DNA of 33,302 nucleotides from an uncultured Clostridia bacterium (GTDB lineage: Bacteria > Bacillota > Clostridia > Christensenellales > Aristaeellaceae), in the NCBI GenBank assembly GCA_945928315.1, contig CAMENN010000021.1:1-33302 (forward strand). Reading direction: 5' to 3'. Positions 14,119-22,962 of the stretch are shown in pieces. The position numbers were made by a program, and so were the translations under genes. The notes beneath the pieces were generated by a model, which was not told the origin of the DNA, made no database searches, and saw only the letters and a list, made by a program, of their open reading frames with translations. Position 1 is the first letter of the stretch. Each line of letters starts with the position of its first letter.

Positions 14119-15369
14119 TCAGCGGACATCCCCGAGGCCGGAAAGGAAGCGGGCGGCGGCCTCCTCCGGGGTATCCTGCCCGTAGCCCAGGCGGTGGAGC
14201 GTCTCCTTGAGCAGCGCGTTGACCTCGACGCTCAGGCTCGGCCCGTTCTCGGGCAGTCCATCGGCGGCCATGCATGCGTGGATGATGTTCGTGACCTTCT
14301 GCAGCATGCCGGGCAGGCCGCCCTCCGCGTCCATCAGGGCGAGCGGCGCGCCGAACGCGCTCTGGGCCTCGCCGCCGGAGGTGACATCCAGCAGATAGCG
14401 CAGGAAATCGGCGGCCTCCCGCGGATGCGCCGACGCGGCGGAAATGGAAAAGAACAGCGTCGGCGTCACCAGCGCGCCGCTGTCGAGGGCGTCCTCCGGG
14501 CAGGGATAGCGCATGAAGCCGATGCTGAAATCCGGATCGAGTGCATTGAGGGTGGGGTAGGCGGAGGTCCAGGCCGGGAAGATGCCCACGCGCTCCCCCA
14601 GCCAGAGCGGGTTCGAGGGCGCGGAGAGGTTTTCGTAGAGCACGCACTGCTCAAACGGCGGCAGGGTATGCGTGTCGTAGAGCGCGCGGACGAGGGCGAA
14701 CACATCGGCCAGCTCCTGCTGCGTGCAGCCGGGCTCGCCCGCGTCCGTCAGCAGGCAGCAGCCCGCACGCTGCTTGAGCAGCGTGCGCACCAGGTAGGTC
14801 ATCGCGTCCGAGGTGAGGCAGAGCAGATACCTGTCGCTGTCCTGCGCGTTCACGCGGGCGCCGGCCTCCATCAGCGCCTCCCAGGTGGTCAGGCCGTCGG
14901 GGAACAGGCCGAACGCCTCGAAGAAGTCCTCGTTGTACATGAAGCAGTGCGCGTTGATGCCCATGGGCACGCCGATGAGAAAATCGTCCCCGCCGCCGTA
15001 GACGCCGGCGAAGCTGCGCTGGCGATCGGTGAGCGGCAGGATGTCCGACAGGGTGTCGATGTTCACGAACGCGTCGCGCAGGCCCATCAGCTGGTTGGAC
15101 CACTTGTAGTCGATGGCCATGATGTCGGGCGCGGAGTCGCTGCGCAGCTGCGTGACCAGCCGCTGATAATACGGCGCGAACTGGCCGTACTCACATTCGA
15201 TGCTTACGCCCGGATGCGCCTGCTCATAGGCGTCGATGGCGGAGAGAATCGCCTGATGGCGCGTCTGGCCGCCCCACCAGCTGATGCGCAGCGTGATCTC
15301 CTGCTGCGCGGCGGAGGCGGCGCACGGGAGGATGAGCAGAAGGAACAGCAGGGACAGGATTCGTTTCAT
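14119..15369 (-). CDS. Extracellular sugar-binding protein (family 1, UgpB/MalE-like)
   Basis: A 416-residue secreted solute-binding protein of the carbohydrate class. ATG 15369 follows AGAGGAGG; the longer frame to 16080 is antisense to the response regulator. The signal peptide has a hydrophobic core and cleavage after ASA near residue 20; Cys in LPCAASA has no proper lipobox. Typical family features are the ISWWGG start of the mature chain, HPGVSIECEYGQF, DIMAIDYKWSNQL, a GVPMGINAHCFMYNEDFFEAFG segment and the late AADFLRYLLD helix. No permease or ATPase gene is nearby. It is divergent from the two-component genes (168-base gap), an arrangement seen for binding proteins that feed a sensor kinase. 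The ligand is inferred to be a pectin-derived oligosaccharide from context only. Confidence 0.85.
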   Translation of the reverse strand: MKRILSLLFLLLILPCAASAAQQEITLRISWWGGQTRHQAILSAIDAYEQAHPGVSIECEYGQFAPYYQRLVTQLRSDSAPDIMAIDYKWSNQLMGLRDAFVNIDTLSDILPLTDRQRSFAGVYGGGDDFLIGVPMGINAHCFMYNEDFFEAFGLFPDGLTTWEALMEAGARVNAQDSDRYLLCLTSDAMTYLVRTLLKQRAGCCLLTDAGEPGCTQQELADVFALVRALYDTHTLPPFEQCVLYENLSAPSNPLWLGERVGIFPAWTSAYPTLNALDPDFSIGFMRYPCPEDALDSGALVTPTLFFSISAASAHPREAADFLRYLLDVTSGGEAQSAFGAPLALMDAEGGLPGMLQKVTNIIHACMAADGLPENGPSLSVEVNALLKETLHRLGYGQDTPEEAAARFLSGLGDVR

Positions 15370-15406
15370 GGCGTCGGCCTCCTCTTGCCTGGGATTTCCA
15401 CCGACC

Positions 15407-15435
15407 ATTATAACAAAAACCGGGCGCGATGTCTC
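15407..15435 (-). promoter_or_regulatory. Promoter of the sugar-binding protein gene
   Basis: Minus-strand GAGACA (15430-15435) and a perfect TATAAT (15407-15412) are separated by 17 bases. Confidence 0.6.
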
Positions 15436-15483
15436 GCGGTTTCCGAAGAATGCACGAAATTTGTGCCGGCAGGCCGTCAGGAA

Positions 15484-15512
15484 GTGACAACCGGCGGAAG
15501 ATGTGGTATGAT
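15484..15512 (+). promoter_or_regulatory. Promoter of the two-component operon
   Basis: GTGACA (15484-15489) and TATGAT (15507-15512), each five of six to consensus, are 17 bases apart and 25 bases ahead of the response-regulator start. The ribosome site GGGAGGGGG lies at 15522-15530. Confidence 0.7.
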
Positions 15513-15537
15513 GCAGGAAACGGGAGGGGGCTTTGCC

Positions 15538-16290
15538 ATGTACAGGCTGATGATCGTGGACGATGAATACGAGATCCGCAACGGGCTGCGCAGCTATTTC
15601 CCCTGGGACCATGTGGGGTTTGAGGTGGCGGCCGATTTCGGCTCCGCGGCGGAGGCGCTGGCCTACCTGCGCGAGCAGCCGGTGGATGCGGTGATGACCG
15701 ACGTGCGCATGCCGGACATGGACGGCCTGGAGATGATCCGCGCCATCCGCCGCCGCGGGCTGAACATGCCCATCGTGGTGGTGAGCGGCTACCGGGAATT
15801 TGACTATGCGCAGCAGGCGATGGCGTGCGGCGTGCGCCACTACGTCGTCAAGCCGACGCGGACGCAGAACCTGATCGACGTGTTCACGCAGGTGCGCAAG
15901 GAGCTCGATGAAGCGGCTGCGCCGCTGCGCAGCGCACAGCCGGAGCGGCAGGGCGCGGACGGTGCGGATGTGGTGCGCCGGATTCAGCAGTATATCGCCA
16001 TCCATGTGCAGGATGCGACGCTGGCGAGCATCGCGGACTATGTGCGGATGAATCCATATTATCTGAGCAGCTTCTATCACCAGCAGACGGGTGAAAAGCT
16101 GTCGGACTACCTGTTCGGCGTGCGCATGCAGCGCGCGGGGCAGCTGCTCCGGGAGACGGACGAGCGCATCGCGCAGATTGCCCAGGAGGTGGGCTACACC
16201 ACGTCCAACAGCTTTTCCCGGGGCTTCAGCCAGTATTACGGCATGACGCCGCGCGAATACCGGACGATGAACGGAGAGGTCAAGCGATGA
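15538..16290 (+). CDS. AraC-family response regulator (YesN type)
   Basis: A 250-residue transcription factor that would be activated by the kinase encoded next. The receiver domain (1-120) shows the acidic pair Asp8/Asp9, phosphorylation site Asp55 in TDVRMPDMDG, the VVSGY segment and the conserved Lys in VVKPT. A linker leads to a C-terminal AraC domain (about 145-245) with two helix-turn-helix units, the second containing IAQEVGYTTSNSFSRGFSQY and ending GMTPREYR. It is short for the YesN group, which often exceeds 350 residues, because the linker is small. The stop overlaps the kinase start as ATGA. Likely targets are the divergent sugar-binding gene and perhaps the GH28 gene beyond the kinase. 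Confidence 0.9.
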   Translation: MYRLMIVDDEYEIRNGLRSYFPWDHVGFEVAADFGSAAEALAYLREQPVDAVMTDVRMPDMDGLEMIRAIRRRGLNMPIVVVSGYREFDYAQQAMACGVRHYVVKPTRTQNLIDVFTQVRKELDEAAAPLRSAQPERQGADGADVVRRIQQYIAIHVQDATLASIADYVRMNPYYLSSFYHQQTGEKLSDYLFGVRMQRAGQLLRETDERIAQIAQEVGYTTSNSFSRGFSQYYGMTPREYRTMNGEVKR

Positions 16291-18104
16291 ACCCGAGAAC
16301 GCTCAAATACCGCTTCTTTCTGCGCACCTATGCGCGGATGATCCTGCCAATTCTCATCCCGGTGCTGTGCTTCGCGTTCATCACCTGGAGCGTGGCCGTG
16401 CGCAGTCTGAACCATCAGATCGATCAGGATTACGCGGCGCGCGTGGAGGGCTGGAGCGACACCATTGGCGCGGTGACGGACGAGATGGAGCGCCTCAACC
16501 TGAACCTGTCGACCAGCCCGTCGGTCACGCGCAAGCTGCGCAGCGTGATGCGCAGTGCGGAAAGCGGCGTAGCGGCGGAGGAGTATGAGACGTTCAGCGC
16601 GATTATGGACATGATCTACTCCTCGTTCGTCTCCAACCTGTACGTCGATTCGCTCTACATCTACTTCGACGCGGGCGGATACTACTTTCTGAACAGCGAC
16701 AACGCGATCGCCGACATGCGCTATTATGCTGACGCGGGCTGGGTGGAGCTCTACAGGAACGCCCCGGCCGGGCGCGACGCCTGGGCGCAGCTGCGCACGG
16801 TGGAGAGCGGCGAGGACGGAGCCGTGCGGATGCTGACGCTCTTCCGGCGGCTGTATTCGGGCAGCGGCATGGAGAGCCAGGGCGTGCTTGTGCTCAACAT
16901 CCCGCAGCAGCGCCTGAACCGGCTGCTCACGCAGATGGGCGACGAGGACGAGGCCGACATGCTCTACGTCGTCAACGAGGAGGGCACGCCGCTCTTTGGC
17001 GATGAGGCGTTCGAGGCGTACGGCGACACGGCGCTGCTGACGGCGCAGGCGGTCGAGGGCGCGAATGTCCGCGTGCAGAGCGGCGGCACGGAGTATGTCG
17101 TCCGGCGGCATGCGCTGTCCTCGAAGGGACTCTGGCTGATCGCGGCGGTGCCCGCGTCGCACCTGTATGCCGCTCCGGACAGGCTGAGCCTGCTGCTGAT
17201 GCTGGTGATCATCGTGGCGGTGATCGTCTGCGCGCAGGTGGCCTATTCCTGCGCCCGGCGCGATGCGGCGAGCATCGAGCAGATCATGGACTCGATCGAG
17301 CGGGCGAGAAACGGGCAGGCGGCGCAGCAGGCGGGGCAGGCGCGCGGCCGGCAGGACGCCTACGGCTACATCCTGAACAGCGTCGTGGACGCGTTTTTGC
17401 AGAAGGACTTCCTGTCCGTGCAGCTGGCCGAGCGCAGGCAGCACGAGAAGGTGCTGGAGCTGACGGCACTGCGCGCGCAGCTCAACCCGCACTTCCTGTT
17501 CAATACGATGGAGACGATCAAGTGGAAGGCCGTCGCGCTGACCGGCGGCGAGAACCCGGCCAGCGACATGATCGAGAACCTCGCGCAGATCCTGCGCTAT
17601 GCGCTTGACGCGGGCGAGGACGGCGTGACGCTGCGCGAGGAGCTGGAAATCTGCGGCTGCTACATGGCGATTCAGCGCGTGCGCTATCGGGAGAGCTTCT
17701 CCTATGAGGTGGATGTGCCGGAGGCGATGATGGAGGAGCGGGTGATGAAGCTGCTCTTCCAGCCGCTGCTGGAAAACAGCATCTACCACGGCGTGAAGGG
17801 CAAGACGACACCGACGCGCATCCGCCTGCGGGCGCGCCGGGACGACGATGTGCTCTCGCTGACGGTGGAGGATGACGGGCTGGGCATGAGCGCACAGTCG
17901 CTCGAAAAGGTGCGGGAGCGCCTGCGCACGGGCTATACGCGCTCCGGCGAGCACATCGGCCTGTACAACACCAACAAGCGGATTGCGCTCGTATACGGCG
18001 AGGGATACGGCATCCGCATCGACAGCGGGGAGGGGAAGGGCACGCGCGTGGAGATCCGGATCCCCTCGGGGTGGCCGGTGCGCGGCGATGCGCCGCAGAA
18101 CTGA
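16287..18104 (+). CDS. Sensor histidine kinase (YesM type)
   Basis: A 605-residue membrane kinase. Transmembrane segments at about 17-40 and 293-317 flank a 250-residue extracellular domain that resembles a Cache-type sensor. A HAMP-like linker (about 318-370) follows. The His_kinase domain has LNPHFLFN with phosphoacceptor His402, and the ATP-binding domain has QPLLENSIYHG, DDGLGM and the G-box region GEHIGLYNTNKRI. In the YesM family the kinase pairs with an AraC-type regulator to control carbohydrate use; Bacillus YesM/YesN control rhamnogalacturonan genes. The start overlaps the regulator stop by 4 bases. The extracellular domain may contact the nearby binding protein; this is inferred. 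Confidence 0.9.
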   Translation: MNPRTLKYRFFLRTYARMILPILIPVLCFAFITWSVAVRSLNHQIDQDYAARVEGWSDTIGAVTDEMERLNLNLSTSPSVTRKLRSVMRSAESGVAAEEYETFSAIMDMIYSSFVSNLYVDSLYIYFDAGGYYFLNSDNAIADMRYYADAGWVELYRNAPAGRDAWAQLRTVESGEDGAVRMLTLFRRLYSGSGMESQGVLVLNIPQQRLNRLLTQMGDEDEADMLYVVNEEGTPLFGDEAFEAYGDTALLTAQAVEGANVRVQSGGTEYVVRRHALSSKGLWLIAAVPASHLYAAPDRLSLLLMLVIIVAVIVCAQVAYSCARRDAASIEQIMDSIERARNGQAAQQAGQARGRQDAYGYILNSVVDAFLQKDFLSVQLAERRQHEKVLELTALRAQLNPHFLFNTMETIKWKAVALTGGENPASDMIENLAQILRYALDAGEDGVTLREELEICGCYMAIQRVRYRESFSYEVDVPEAMMEERVMKLLFQPLLENSIYHGVKGKTTPTRIRLRARRDDDVLSLTVEDDGLGMSAQSLEKVRERLRTGYTRSGEHIGLYNTNKRIALVYGEGYGIRIDSGEGKGTRVEIRIPSGWPVRGDAPQN

Positions 18105-18113
18105 AGAAACAGA

Positions 18114-18145
18114 AAGCGCCGCCCCGGATGGGGCGGCGCTTCTCT
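18114..18145. terminator. Bidirectional terminator between kinase and GH28 genes
   Basis: AAGCGCCGCCCC (18114-18125) and GGGGCGGCGCTT (18130-18141) form a perfect 12-bp stem around GGAT, with a T-rich right flank and an A-rich left flank serving both convergent genes. Confidence 0.85.
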
Positions 18146-18177
18146 TGTGCGTTTCTTGTGCTGCGTGAAAGGGAGAA

Positions 18178-20439
18178 TTACATGTTGTTGAAGTCGGCGA
18201 TGCGCACGATCATCTTGATCAGATCTTCCATGGTCGCGTTCGACTTGGGCAGGAACAGGCCCTCCTCGTTGACGGTCATGAAGCCGAAGTAGGTGCTGGC
18301 GCCGATGTCATCCTTGTAGGTGGAGTCGATGTCGGAGGCGTCGGAGCACTTCGGGGCAGTGCCCAGCGTCTCATTGTAGGGCACGCCGCAGGCGAGGATG
18401 CTCAGATAGCCCAGCTCCTCGCGGGTCAACACGGCGTCCGGATAGAAGCAGGTGCGCTTGTTGGCCTCGTCGCTGAGCACGGCCGCGTTGTAGAGCGTGC
18501 CCTGCGCCACGGCGATGGACGGGTCCTTGAGGTTCATCATGGAGCCCTCGACGACCGCTGCGATGACGCCGTAGTCCGGATCATCCTTCGCCAGGTCGGC
18601 GATCTCCACGTCGGCTTCCGGCGCGGTCAGGCCCCAGAGACGGGCGATCATGCGGGCGACGTCGCGGTTGGTGATCTCGCGGGTGATGTCCAGACCCTCG
18701 GCGTCCACATAGCCGCGGGAGATGGCATCGGCGACATAGGCGGAGGTGTCCGCATCCTCAACGCCCTCGATCGCGGCGGTGGCAAGCACCTCGTAGGCGA
18801 TGCTCTCGCTCGTGCTGCCCTGCTTGTCGGTGGCGATGACCTTGAGGAACTTGCCGGTCACGCCGGTGCAGGTGAAGGTGTCGCCGGTCGCGCACTCGGT
18901 GAACGCGCCGTCGCGGGTGTCGCCGACCAGCCAGGTGTAGGAGATGTCGGCGTTGTCGCCGCCCAGCTGGGTCGCCGCGGCGTGGATGGAAGCGCCGTCA
19001 ACCGGCGTCTCGACGATGTGGGCCTCGACCGGGGCCGGGAAGGACTTGCCGTTGATGGTCACGTTCTCCATGACCGGGTCCTCCCAGTTGAGCGCACGGA
19101 CGGACTTGTCCACGTCCTCGATGGAGACGTTGCGCAGCACGAGGCCGGTGATCGGCACCTCGTCGAAGGCCTCCATGAAGATGCCGTACTGGCCGCCGGC
19201 GCTGGTCAGGTTCTCGATGGTGATGTTGCGGAAGTAGGGCAGGTAGTCGCCGTCGCGGCCGGTGTCATAGAGCATCGTGGCGTGCACGGAGGCCTGGCCG
19301 ACGGACTTGACGGTGGAGTTGCGCAGGTAGACGTTCTCGATGTAGCCGCCGCGCTGCGCGTTGGTCTTGAAGCGCAGGGCGTAGTTGAGGGTCGGGCTGT
19401 CGAAGGTGTTGTTGTCGGCGAACACGTTGCGGATGCCGCCGCTCATCTCGGAGCCCATGGCGATGCCGCCGTGGCCGTTGGCGAAGTTGTTGTTGCGGAT
19501 GATGATGTTCTGGCTCGGCCAGCCCGCCTCGCCCAGCGCGCGGCCGTCCGCGTTGCGGCCCGCCTTGATGGCGATGCAGTCGTCACCGGTGTTGAAGTAG
19601 CAGTTCTCGATGAGCACGTAGTTGCAGTTCTCCGGATCGCAGCCGTCGTTGTTGTAGCCGTGGGTGTCCACGGTGACGCCGCGGGCGGTGAAGTTCACCG
19701 TCTCCACCGGGTTCATGATCCACATCGGGGAGTTCTTGAAGGTGACGCCCTCCACGAGCACGTTCGTGCAGTTGAGCACCTGGAAGAAGTTCGGGCGCAG
19801 GTAGTGGCCCTCGCCGTAGACGCGCTCCTCAAACGGCACGCGCGCGTCGGTCTGCTTGCGCAGCGGGGAGGTGTCCGCGGACTGCGGTCTGGTGGTGGAG
19901 CCGTCCGCGTTGAAGGTCCTGCACCAGTTCCACCAGTTGTCCTTGTCGGCGTGGCCGTCGAGGGTGCCCTTGCCGGTCAGCGCGATGTTCTCCGCCTGAT
20001 AGGCGTAGACCAGCGGGGACCAGTTGTACAGGCCGGAGCCCTCGAAGTGGCAGTACACCAGCGGATAGTTGTCGTGGTTGATCTCGCGGGTGTAGAGCAG
20101 CAGCGTGTCCTCGCTCTCCAGGCAGAGGTTGACGTTGCTCTTGAGGGTGATGGCGCCGGTGTCGAACGTGCCGGAGGGCACGATGACCTTGCCGCCGCCC
20201 TGCTCGCTGACGTGATCGATGGCCGCCTGGATTGCGGCGGTATCGAGCTGATCGTCATTGGGGACCGCGCCGAAGTCGAGCACGTTCACCTCGTAATCCG
20301 GGAAGACCGGATCGCTGATGTGCGTGAGGATCTCCTCGGCCATGTCCCAGGTGAGACCGGTTTCCTCTGCCATCGCCGGCAGGACCATCATCATGGCCGC
20401 CAGCAGGCAGACGATCAGGGATAGCATCCGATTGCGCAT
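18178..20439 (-). CDS. Secreted GH28 polygalacturonase-like enzyme with SLH-like C-terminus
   Basis: A 753-residue exported enzyme expected to hydrolyse galacturonan in pectin. ATG 20439 has an AAGGAGA site; the signal peptide is cleaved after AMA near residue 24. The parallel beta-helix domain (about 50-470) carries the GH28 active-site set: Asp265 in NNDGCDP, Asp286/Asp287 in GDDCIAIK, His323 in GHGG and Arg356/Lys358 in RFK. Residues about 475-552 look like an Ig-type domain. Residues about 560-753 contain SLH-like repeats (motifs FYPDAVLTREELGYL and the ITNRDVARMIARL type), which would hold the enzyme on the cell surface. It is convergent with the two-component operon and has its own promoter. 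Exo versus endo mode cannot be decided. Confidence 0.9.
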   Translation of the reverse strand: MRNRMLSLIVCLLAAMMMVLPAMAEETGLTWDMAEEILTHISDPVFPDYEVNVLDFGAVPNDDQLDTAAIQAAIDHVSEQGGGKVIVPSGTFDTGAITLKSNVNLCLESEDTLLLYTREINHDNYPLVYCHFEGSGLYNWSPLVYAYQAENIALTGKGTLDGHADKDNWWNWCRTFNADGSTTRPQSADTSPLRKQTDARVPFEERVYGEGHYLRPNFFQVLNCTNVLVEGVTFKNSPMWIMNPVETVNFTARGVTVDTHGYNNDGCDPENCNYVLIENCYFNTGDDCIAIKAGRNADGRALGEAGWPSQNIIIRNNNFANGHGGIAMGSEMSGGIRNVFADNNTFDSPTLNYALRFKTNAQRGGYIENVYLRNSTVKSVGQASVHATMLYDTGRDGDYLPYFRNITIENLTSAGGQYGIFMEAFDEVPITGLVLRNVSIEDVDKSVRALNWEDPVMENVTINGKSFPAPVEAHIVETPVDGASIHAAATQLGGDNADISYTWLVGDTRDGAFTECATGDTFTCTGVTGKFLKVIATDKQGSTSESIAYEVLATAAIEGVEDADTSAYVADAISRGYVDAEGLDITREITNRDVARMIARLWGLTAPEADVEIADLAKDDPDYGVIAAVVEGSMMNLKDPSIAVAQGTLYNAAVLSDEANKRTCFYPDAVLTREELGYLSILACGVPYNETLGTAPKCSDASDIDSTYKDDIGASTYFGFMTVNEEGLFLPKSNATMEDLIKMIVRIADFNNM

Positions 20440-20508
20440 GGGGTTCTCTCCTTTTCTTTCGCTCGCATCTTTCCGGCCGGCCCGCGTGCCGGCCGCTTCG
20501 ATGCGGTG

Positions 20509-20538
20509 ATTATAAAAAAAGGCACCCGCTTTTGTCAA
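20509..20538 (-). promoter_or_regulatory. Promoter of the GH28 gene
   Basis: Minus-strand TTGACA (20533-20538) and TATAAT (20509-20514), both perfect, have an 18-base spacer. The transcribed leader contains a GGCCGGC/GCCGGCC hairpin near 20474-20493. Confidence 0.8.
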
Positions 20539-20570
20539 TCCGGGAGACAAAGCGAAGTGCATTTTACAAA

Positions 20571-20584
20571 AAAATGATCATTTT
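20571..20584. promoter_or_regulatory. 14-bp perfect palindrome, candidate operator
   Basis: AAAATGATCATTTT is a perfect inverted repeat. It lies between the divergent GH28 and fbp promoters, 33 bases upstream of the GH28 -35 element and 54 bases upstream of the fbp -35 element, in an AT-rich patch within GC-rich DNA. Confidence 0.4.
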
Positions 20585-20637
20585 GGACGGAGAACGGCGC
20601 GATTTTTCTCTTTTTTGGCGCGCCGGGGGATTTGGTG

Positions 20638-20666
20638 TGGAAAATGGAGGGCGATCCTGATATAAT
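20638..20666 (+). promoter_or_regulatory. Promoter of fbp
   Basis: A perfect TATAAT (20661-20666) is preceded at 17 bases by a weak -35, TGGAAA (20638-20643). Confidence 0.6.
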
Positions 20667-20720
20667 GGAAAAAAGCATGACATGTCCGGACCGCAGCGCC
20701 CGGACGGAGGGGGGCCGCGT

Positions 20721-22694
20721 ATGCGGGACGAACAACAGTTTACCGCGCAGGACATCCGCTATCTTCAGCTGCTGCGCAAGCAGTACCGCACGATTCAGGA
20801 GGCGTCCGCGGAGGTGGCGCATCTGCGGGCGGTGATGCGCCTGCCCAAGGGCACGGAGCACTTCCTCTCGGACCTGCACGGCGAGCACGCCGCGTTTCTG
20901 CACATCCTGCACAACGCCAGCGGCGTCATCAAGCGCAAGATCAACGACCTGTACGGCGACATTCTGTCCTCCCATGAGCGGGACATGCTCTCCACGCTCA
21001 TCTACTACCCGGACGAGAAGCTCGCGCTGCTCAAAAAGCAGGGCGTCGTCACGCAGGAGTGGTACCGGCTGACGATCTACCGGCTGGTGGAGGTGTGCAA
21101 GGTCTGCTCGGTCAAGTACACGCGCAAGCGCGTGCGCGACGCGATGCCCCGGGAGATGGGCGCGCTCATCGAGGAGCTGCTGCTCAACGACGGCACGCCG
21201 GACAAGGAGGGCTACTATAAGGAAGTCATGCAGTCGATCCTGGAGACGGGGCAGTCCGACGCGATGATCATCGCGCTCAGCCGCGTCATTCAGGCGCTGG
21301 CCATCGACCGGCTGCACATCATCGGCGACATCTTCGACCGCGGACCGCGTGCGGACCTGATCATGGACGCGCTGGAGAACTATCACCAGGTGGACGTGCA
21401 GTGGGGCAACCACGACATCGCGTGGATGGGCGCGGCGGCGCTGAGCGAGGCGTGCATCGCGCAGGTGATCGTGACCTCCGTCAAGTACGGGAACCTCGAG
21501 ACGCTGGAGGTCGGCTACGGCATCTCGATGCGCCCGCTGGCGACGCTGGCGGCGGCCTGCTACGGCGACGACCCGTGCGAGGTGTTCCTGCCGCGGGACA
21601 ACGGCGAGGACCTGCACGAGGACGAGATGGAGCTGGCCCGCATGCATAAGGCGGCGGCGATCCTGCAGTTCAAGCTGGAGGGCCAGCTGCTCGCGCGCCA
21701 TCCGGAATACGGCATGAACGCGCGGCGCCTGCTGCACCGCATCGACTTTGAAAAGAAGACCGTCGTCGTCGACGGCACGGAGTATCCAATGCGCTCCTGC
21801 CTGTTCCCGACGATCGACCCGGACGATCCCTACGCGCTCAATCCGCTCGAGCGCGAGGTCATGGACCGGCTGACGCTCGAGTTTGCGCACTCGGAGAAGC
21901 TCCAGCGCCACGTGCAGTTCCTCTACAGCGCGGGCGGCATGTACCTGCGCTGCAACGGCAACCTGCTCTATCACGGCTGCATCCCGATGGAGAAGGACGG
22001 CGCGTTTGCGGAGATTCCGGTCACCGGCAGGCAGGGCCTGCGCGGGCGCGCGGCGATCGACGCGGCGGACAAGCTGGCCCGCCAGGGCTACTTCGCGACG
22101 CTGGGCAGCCCGGCGCGCCAGGTCGGGCAGGACTTCCTGTGGTATCTGGGCAGCGGCCCGAATTCGCCGCTGTTCGGCAAGGACAAGATGGCGACGTTTG
22201 AGCGCTACTTCATCGCGGACAAGGCCGCGCACGTCGAGGTCAAGAATCCGTATTACGACTACCAGAACGACGAAGCGACGGCGCTTCGCATCCTGCGCGA
22301 GTTCGATCTGACGGAGAGCGGCTTCATCATCAACGGCCATGTGCCGGTCAAGCTGGGCCAGGGCGAGAGCCCCATCAAGGCGGGCGGCCGCCTGCTGGTC
22401 ATCGACGGCGGGCTGTCGCGCGCGTATCAGCCGGTGACGGGCATCGCGGGCTACACGCTGATCTTCACCTCGCACGAATTGAACCTCGTGGCGCATCAGC
22501 CGTTTGAATCGACGGCCAGCGCGATCTCCGCCGAGCAGGACATCCACTCGGTGCAGAGCCTGGTCAAGCAGATGCCGCGGCGGCTGCTCATCGCCGACAC
22601 GGACGAGGGCGACATGCTGCGCGCGCGGGTTGATGATCTGATGGCGCTGATAGCGGCCTACCGGAGCGGCGTGATCAAGGAATCGCGCAGCTGA
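20721..22694 (+). CDS. fbp: Fructose-1,6-bisphosphatase, class III
   Basis: A 657-residue cytoplasmic enzyme that converts fructose 1,6-bisphosphate to fructose 6-phosphate in gluconeogenesis. It is the Firmicute class III type, related to metallophosphoesterases: DLHGEH (51-56, Asp51 and His53), GDIFDRG (202-208) and GNHD (229-232) supply the metal ligands. Length matches the family (about 640-670). ATG 20721 was chosen over 20682 because GGAGGGGGG (20706-20714) precedes it at proper spacing. The last 37 bases overlap a small antisense gene. A gluconeogenic enzyme beside a pectin module is consistent with growth on sugar acids, but co-regulation is not shown. Confidence 0.95.
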   Translation: MRDEQQFTAQDIRYLQLLRKQYRTIQEASAEVAHLRAVMRLPKGTEHFLSDLHGEHAAFLHILHNASGVIKRKINDLYGDILSSHERDMLSTLIYYPDEKLALLKKQGVVTQEWYRLTIYRLVEVCKVCSVKYTRKRVRDAMPREMGALIEELLLNDGTPDKEGYYKEVMQSILETGQSDAMIIALSRVIQALAIDRLHIIGDIFDRGPRADLIMDALENYHQVDVQWGNHDIAWMGAAALSEACIAQVIVTSVKYGNLETLEVGYGISMRPLATLAAACYGDDPCEVFLPRDNGEDLHEDEMELARMHKAAAILQFKLEGQLLARHPEYGMNARRLLHRIDFEKKTVVVDGTEYPMRSCLFPTIDPDDPYALNPLEREVMDRLTLEFAHSEKLQRHVQFLYSAGGMYLRCNGNLLYHGCIPMEKDGAFAEIPVTGRQGLRGRAAIDAADKLARQGYFATLGSPARQVGQDFLWYLGSGPNSPLFGKDKMATFERYFIADKAAHVEVKNPYYDYQNDEATALRILREFDLTESGFIINGHVPVKLGQGESPIKAGGRLLVIDGGLSRAYQPVTGIAGYTLIFTSHELNLVAHQPFESTASAISAEQDIHSVQSLVKQMPRRLLIADTDEGDMLRARVDDLMALIAAYRSGVIKESRS

Positions 22695-22882
22695 CGGCGG
22701 CGCACGGCGCGCCCGGGGATCCGGGCGAAGCGGCTGCGGCGCACGCGCAGCGCATGGTTGATGAGCCGGTCGAGCGAGCGGCTCAGGGCGAGCGAATGGG
22801 AGGCGTCCTGCGGCATGCGCAGCAGCGAGTCCTCGAGGGCCTCACGCTGGCAGCGGACGCGGTGTGCGGGCGGTGGCGTCAT
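22658..22882 (-). CDS. Spo0E-like aspartyl-phosphate phosphatase
   Basis: A 74-residue protein, antisense to and overlapping the 3' end of fbp. The stretch from about residue 12 to 47 follows the Spo0E family pattern of two helices, with SRSLDRLIN matching the characteristic SQELDxLI motif whose Asp is needed for activity. Family members remove phosphate from Spo0A and delay sporulation. The start has a good AAGGAGC site (about 22889-22895). The tail after residue 45 is Arg-rich and longer than usual. Promoter-like repeats and a Spo0A box lie upstream, consistent with feedback control. The assignment rests on a short motif, so moderate confidence. Confidence 0.65.
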   Translation of the reverse strand: MTPPPAHRVRCQREALEDSLLRMPQDASHSLALSRSLDRLINHALRVRRSRFARIPGRAVRRRQLRDSLITPLR

Positions 22883-22897
22883 GATGGGCTCCTTTCG

Positions 22898-22918
22898 GTA
22901 TACGATTCAGTATACGAT
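22898..22918. repeat. Direct repeat GTATACGAT x2, candidate operator or promoter element
   Basis: GTATACGAT at 22898-22906 recurs at 22910-22918 with three bases between (12-bp period); each contains the palindrome GTATAC. On the minus strand the upstream copy supplies a -10-like TATACT (22909-22914) for the Spo0E-like gene, although its -35 is poor. A second pairing, TTACCC (22920-22925) with TATACC (22897-22902) at 17 bases, would start transcription inside the ribosome site and is less likely. Confidence 0.45.
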
Positions 22919-22962
22919 AGGGTAAGCATAGCAGAGTGACCGCGCGGACGCAACCGAAATCT

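Noticed and set aside
13981-15537. 519-residue N-terminal extension of the response regulator frame
   Set aside because: It is antisense to the binding-protein gene. ATG 15538 follows a promoter and a GGGAGGGGG site and begins the receiver domain.
15370-16080. N-terminal extension of the sugar-binding protein
   Set aside because: The signal peptide would become internal and the extension is antisense to the response regulator; ATG 15369 has a strong ribosome site.
22754-22939. A 61-residue plus-strand frame
   Set aside because: It is antisense to the Spo0E-like gene, lacks a ribosome site and has no recognisable motif.
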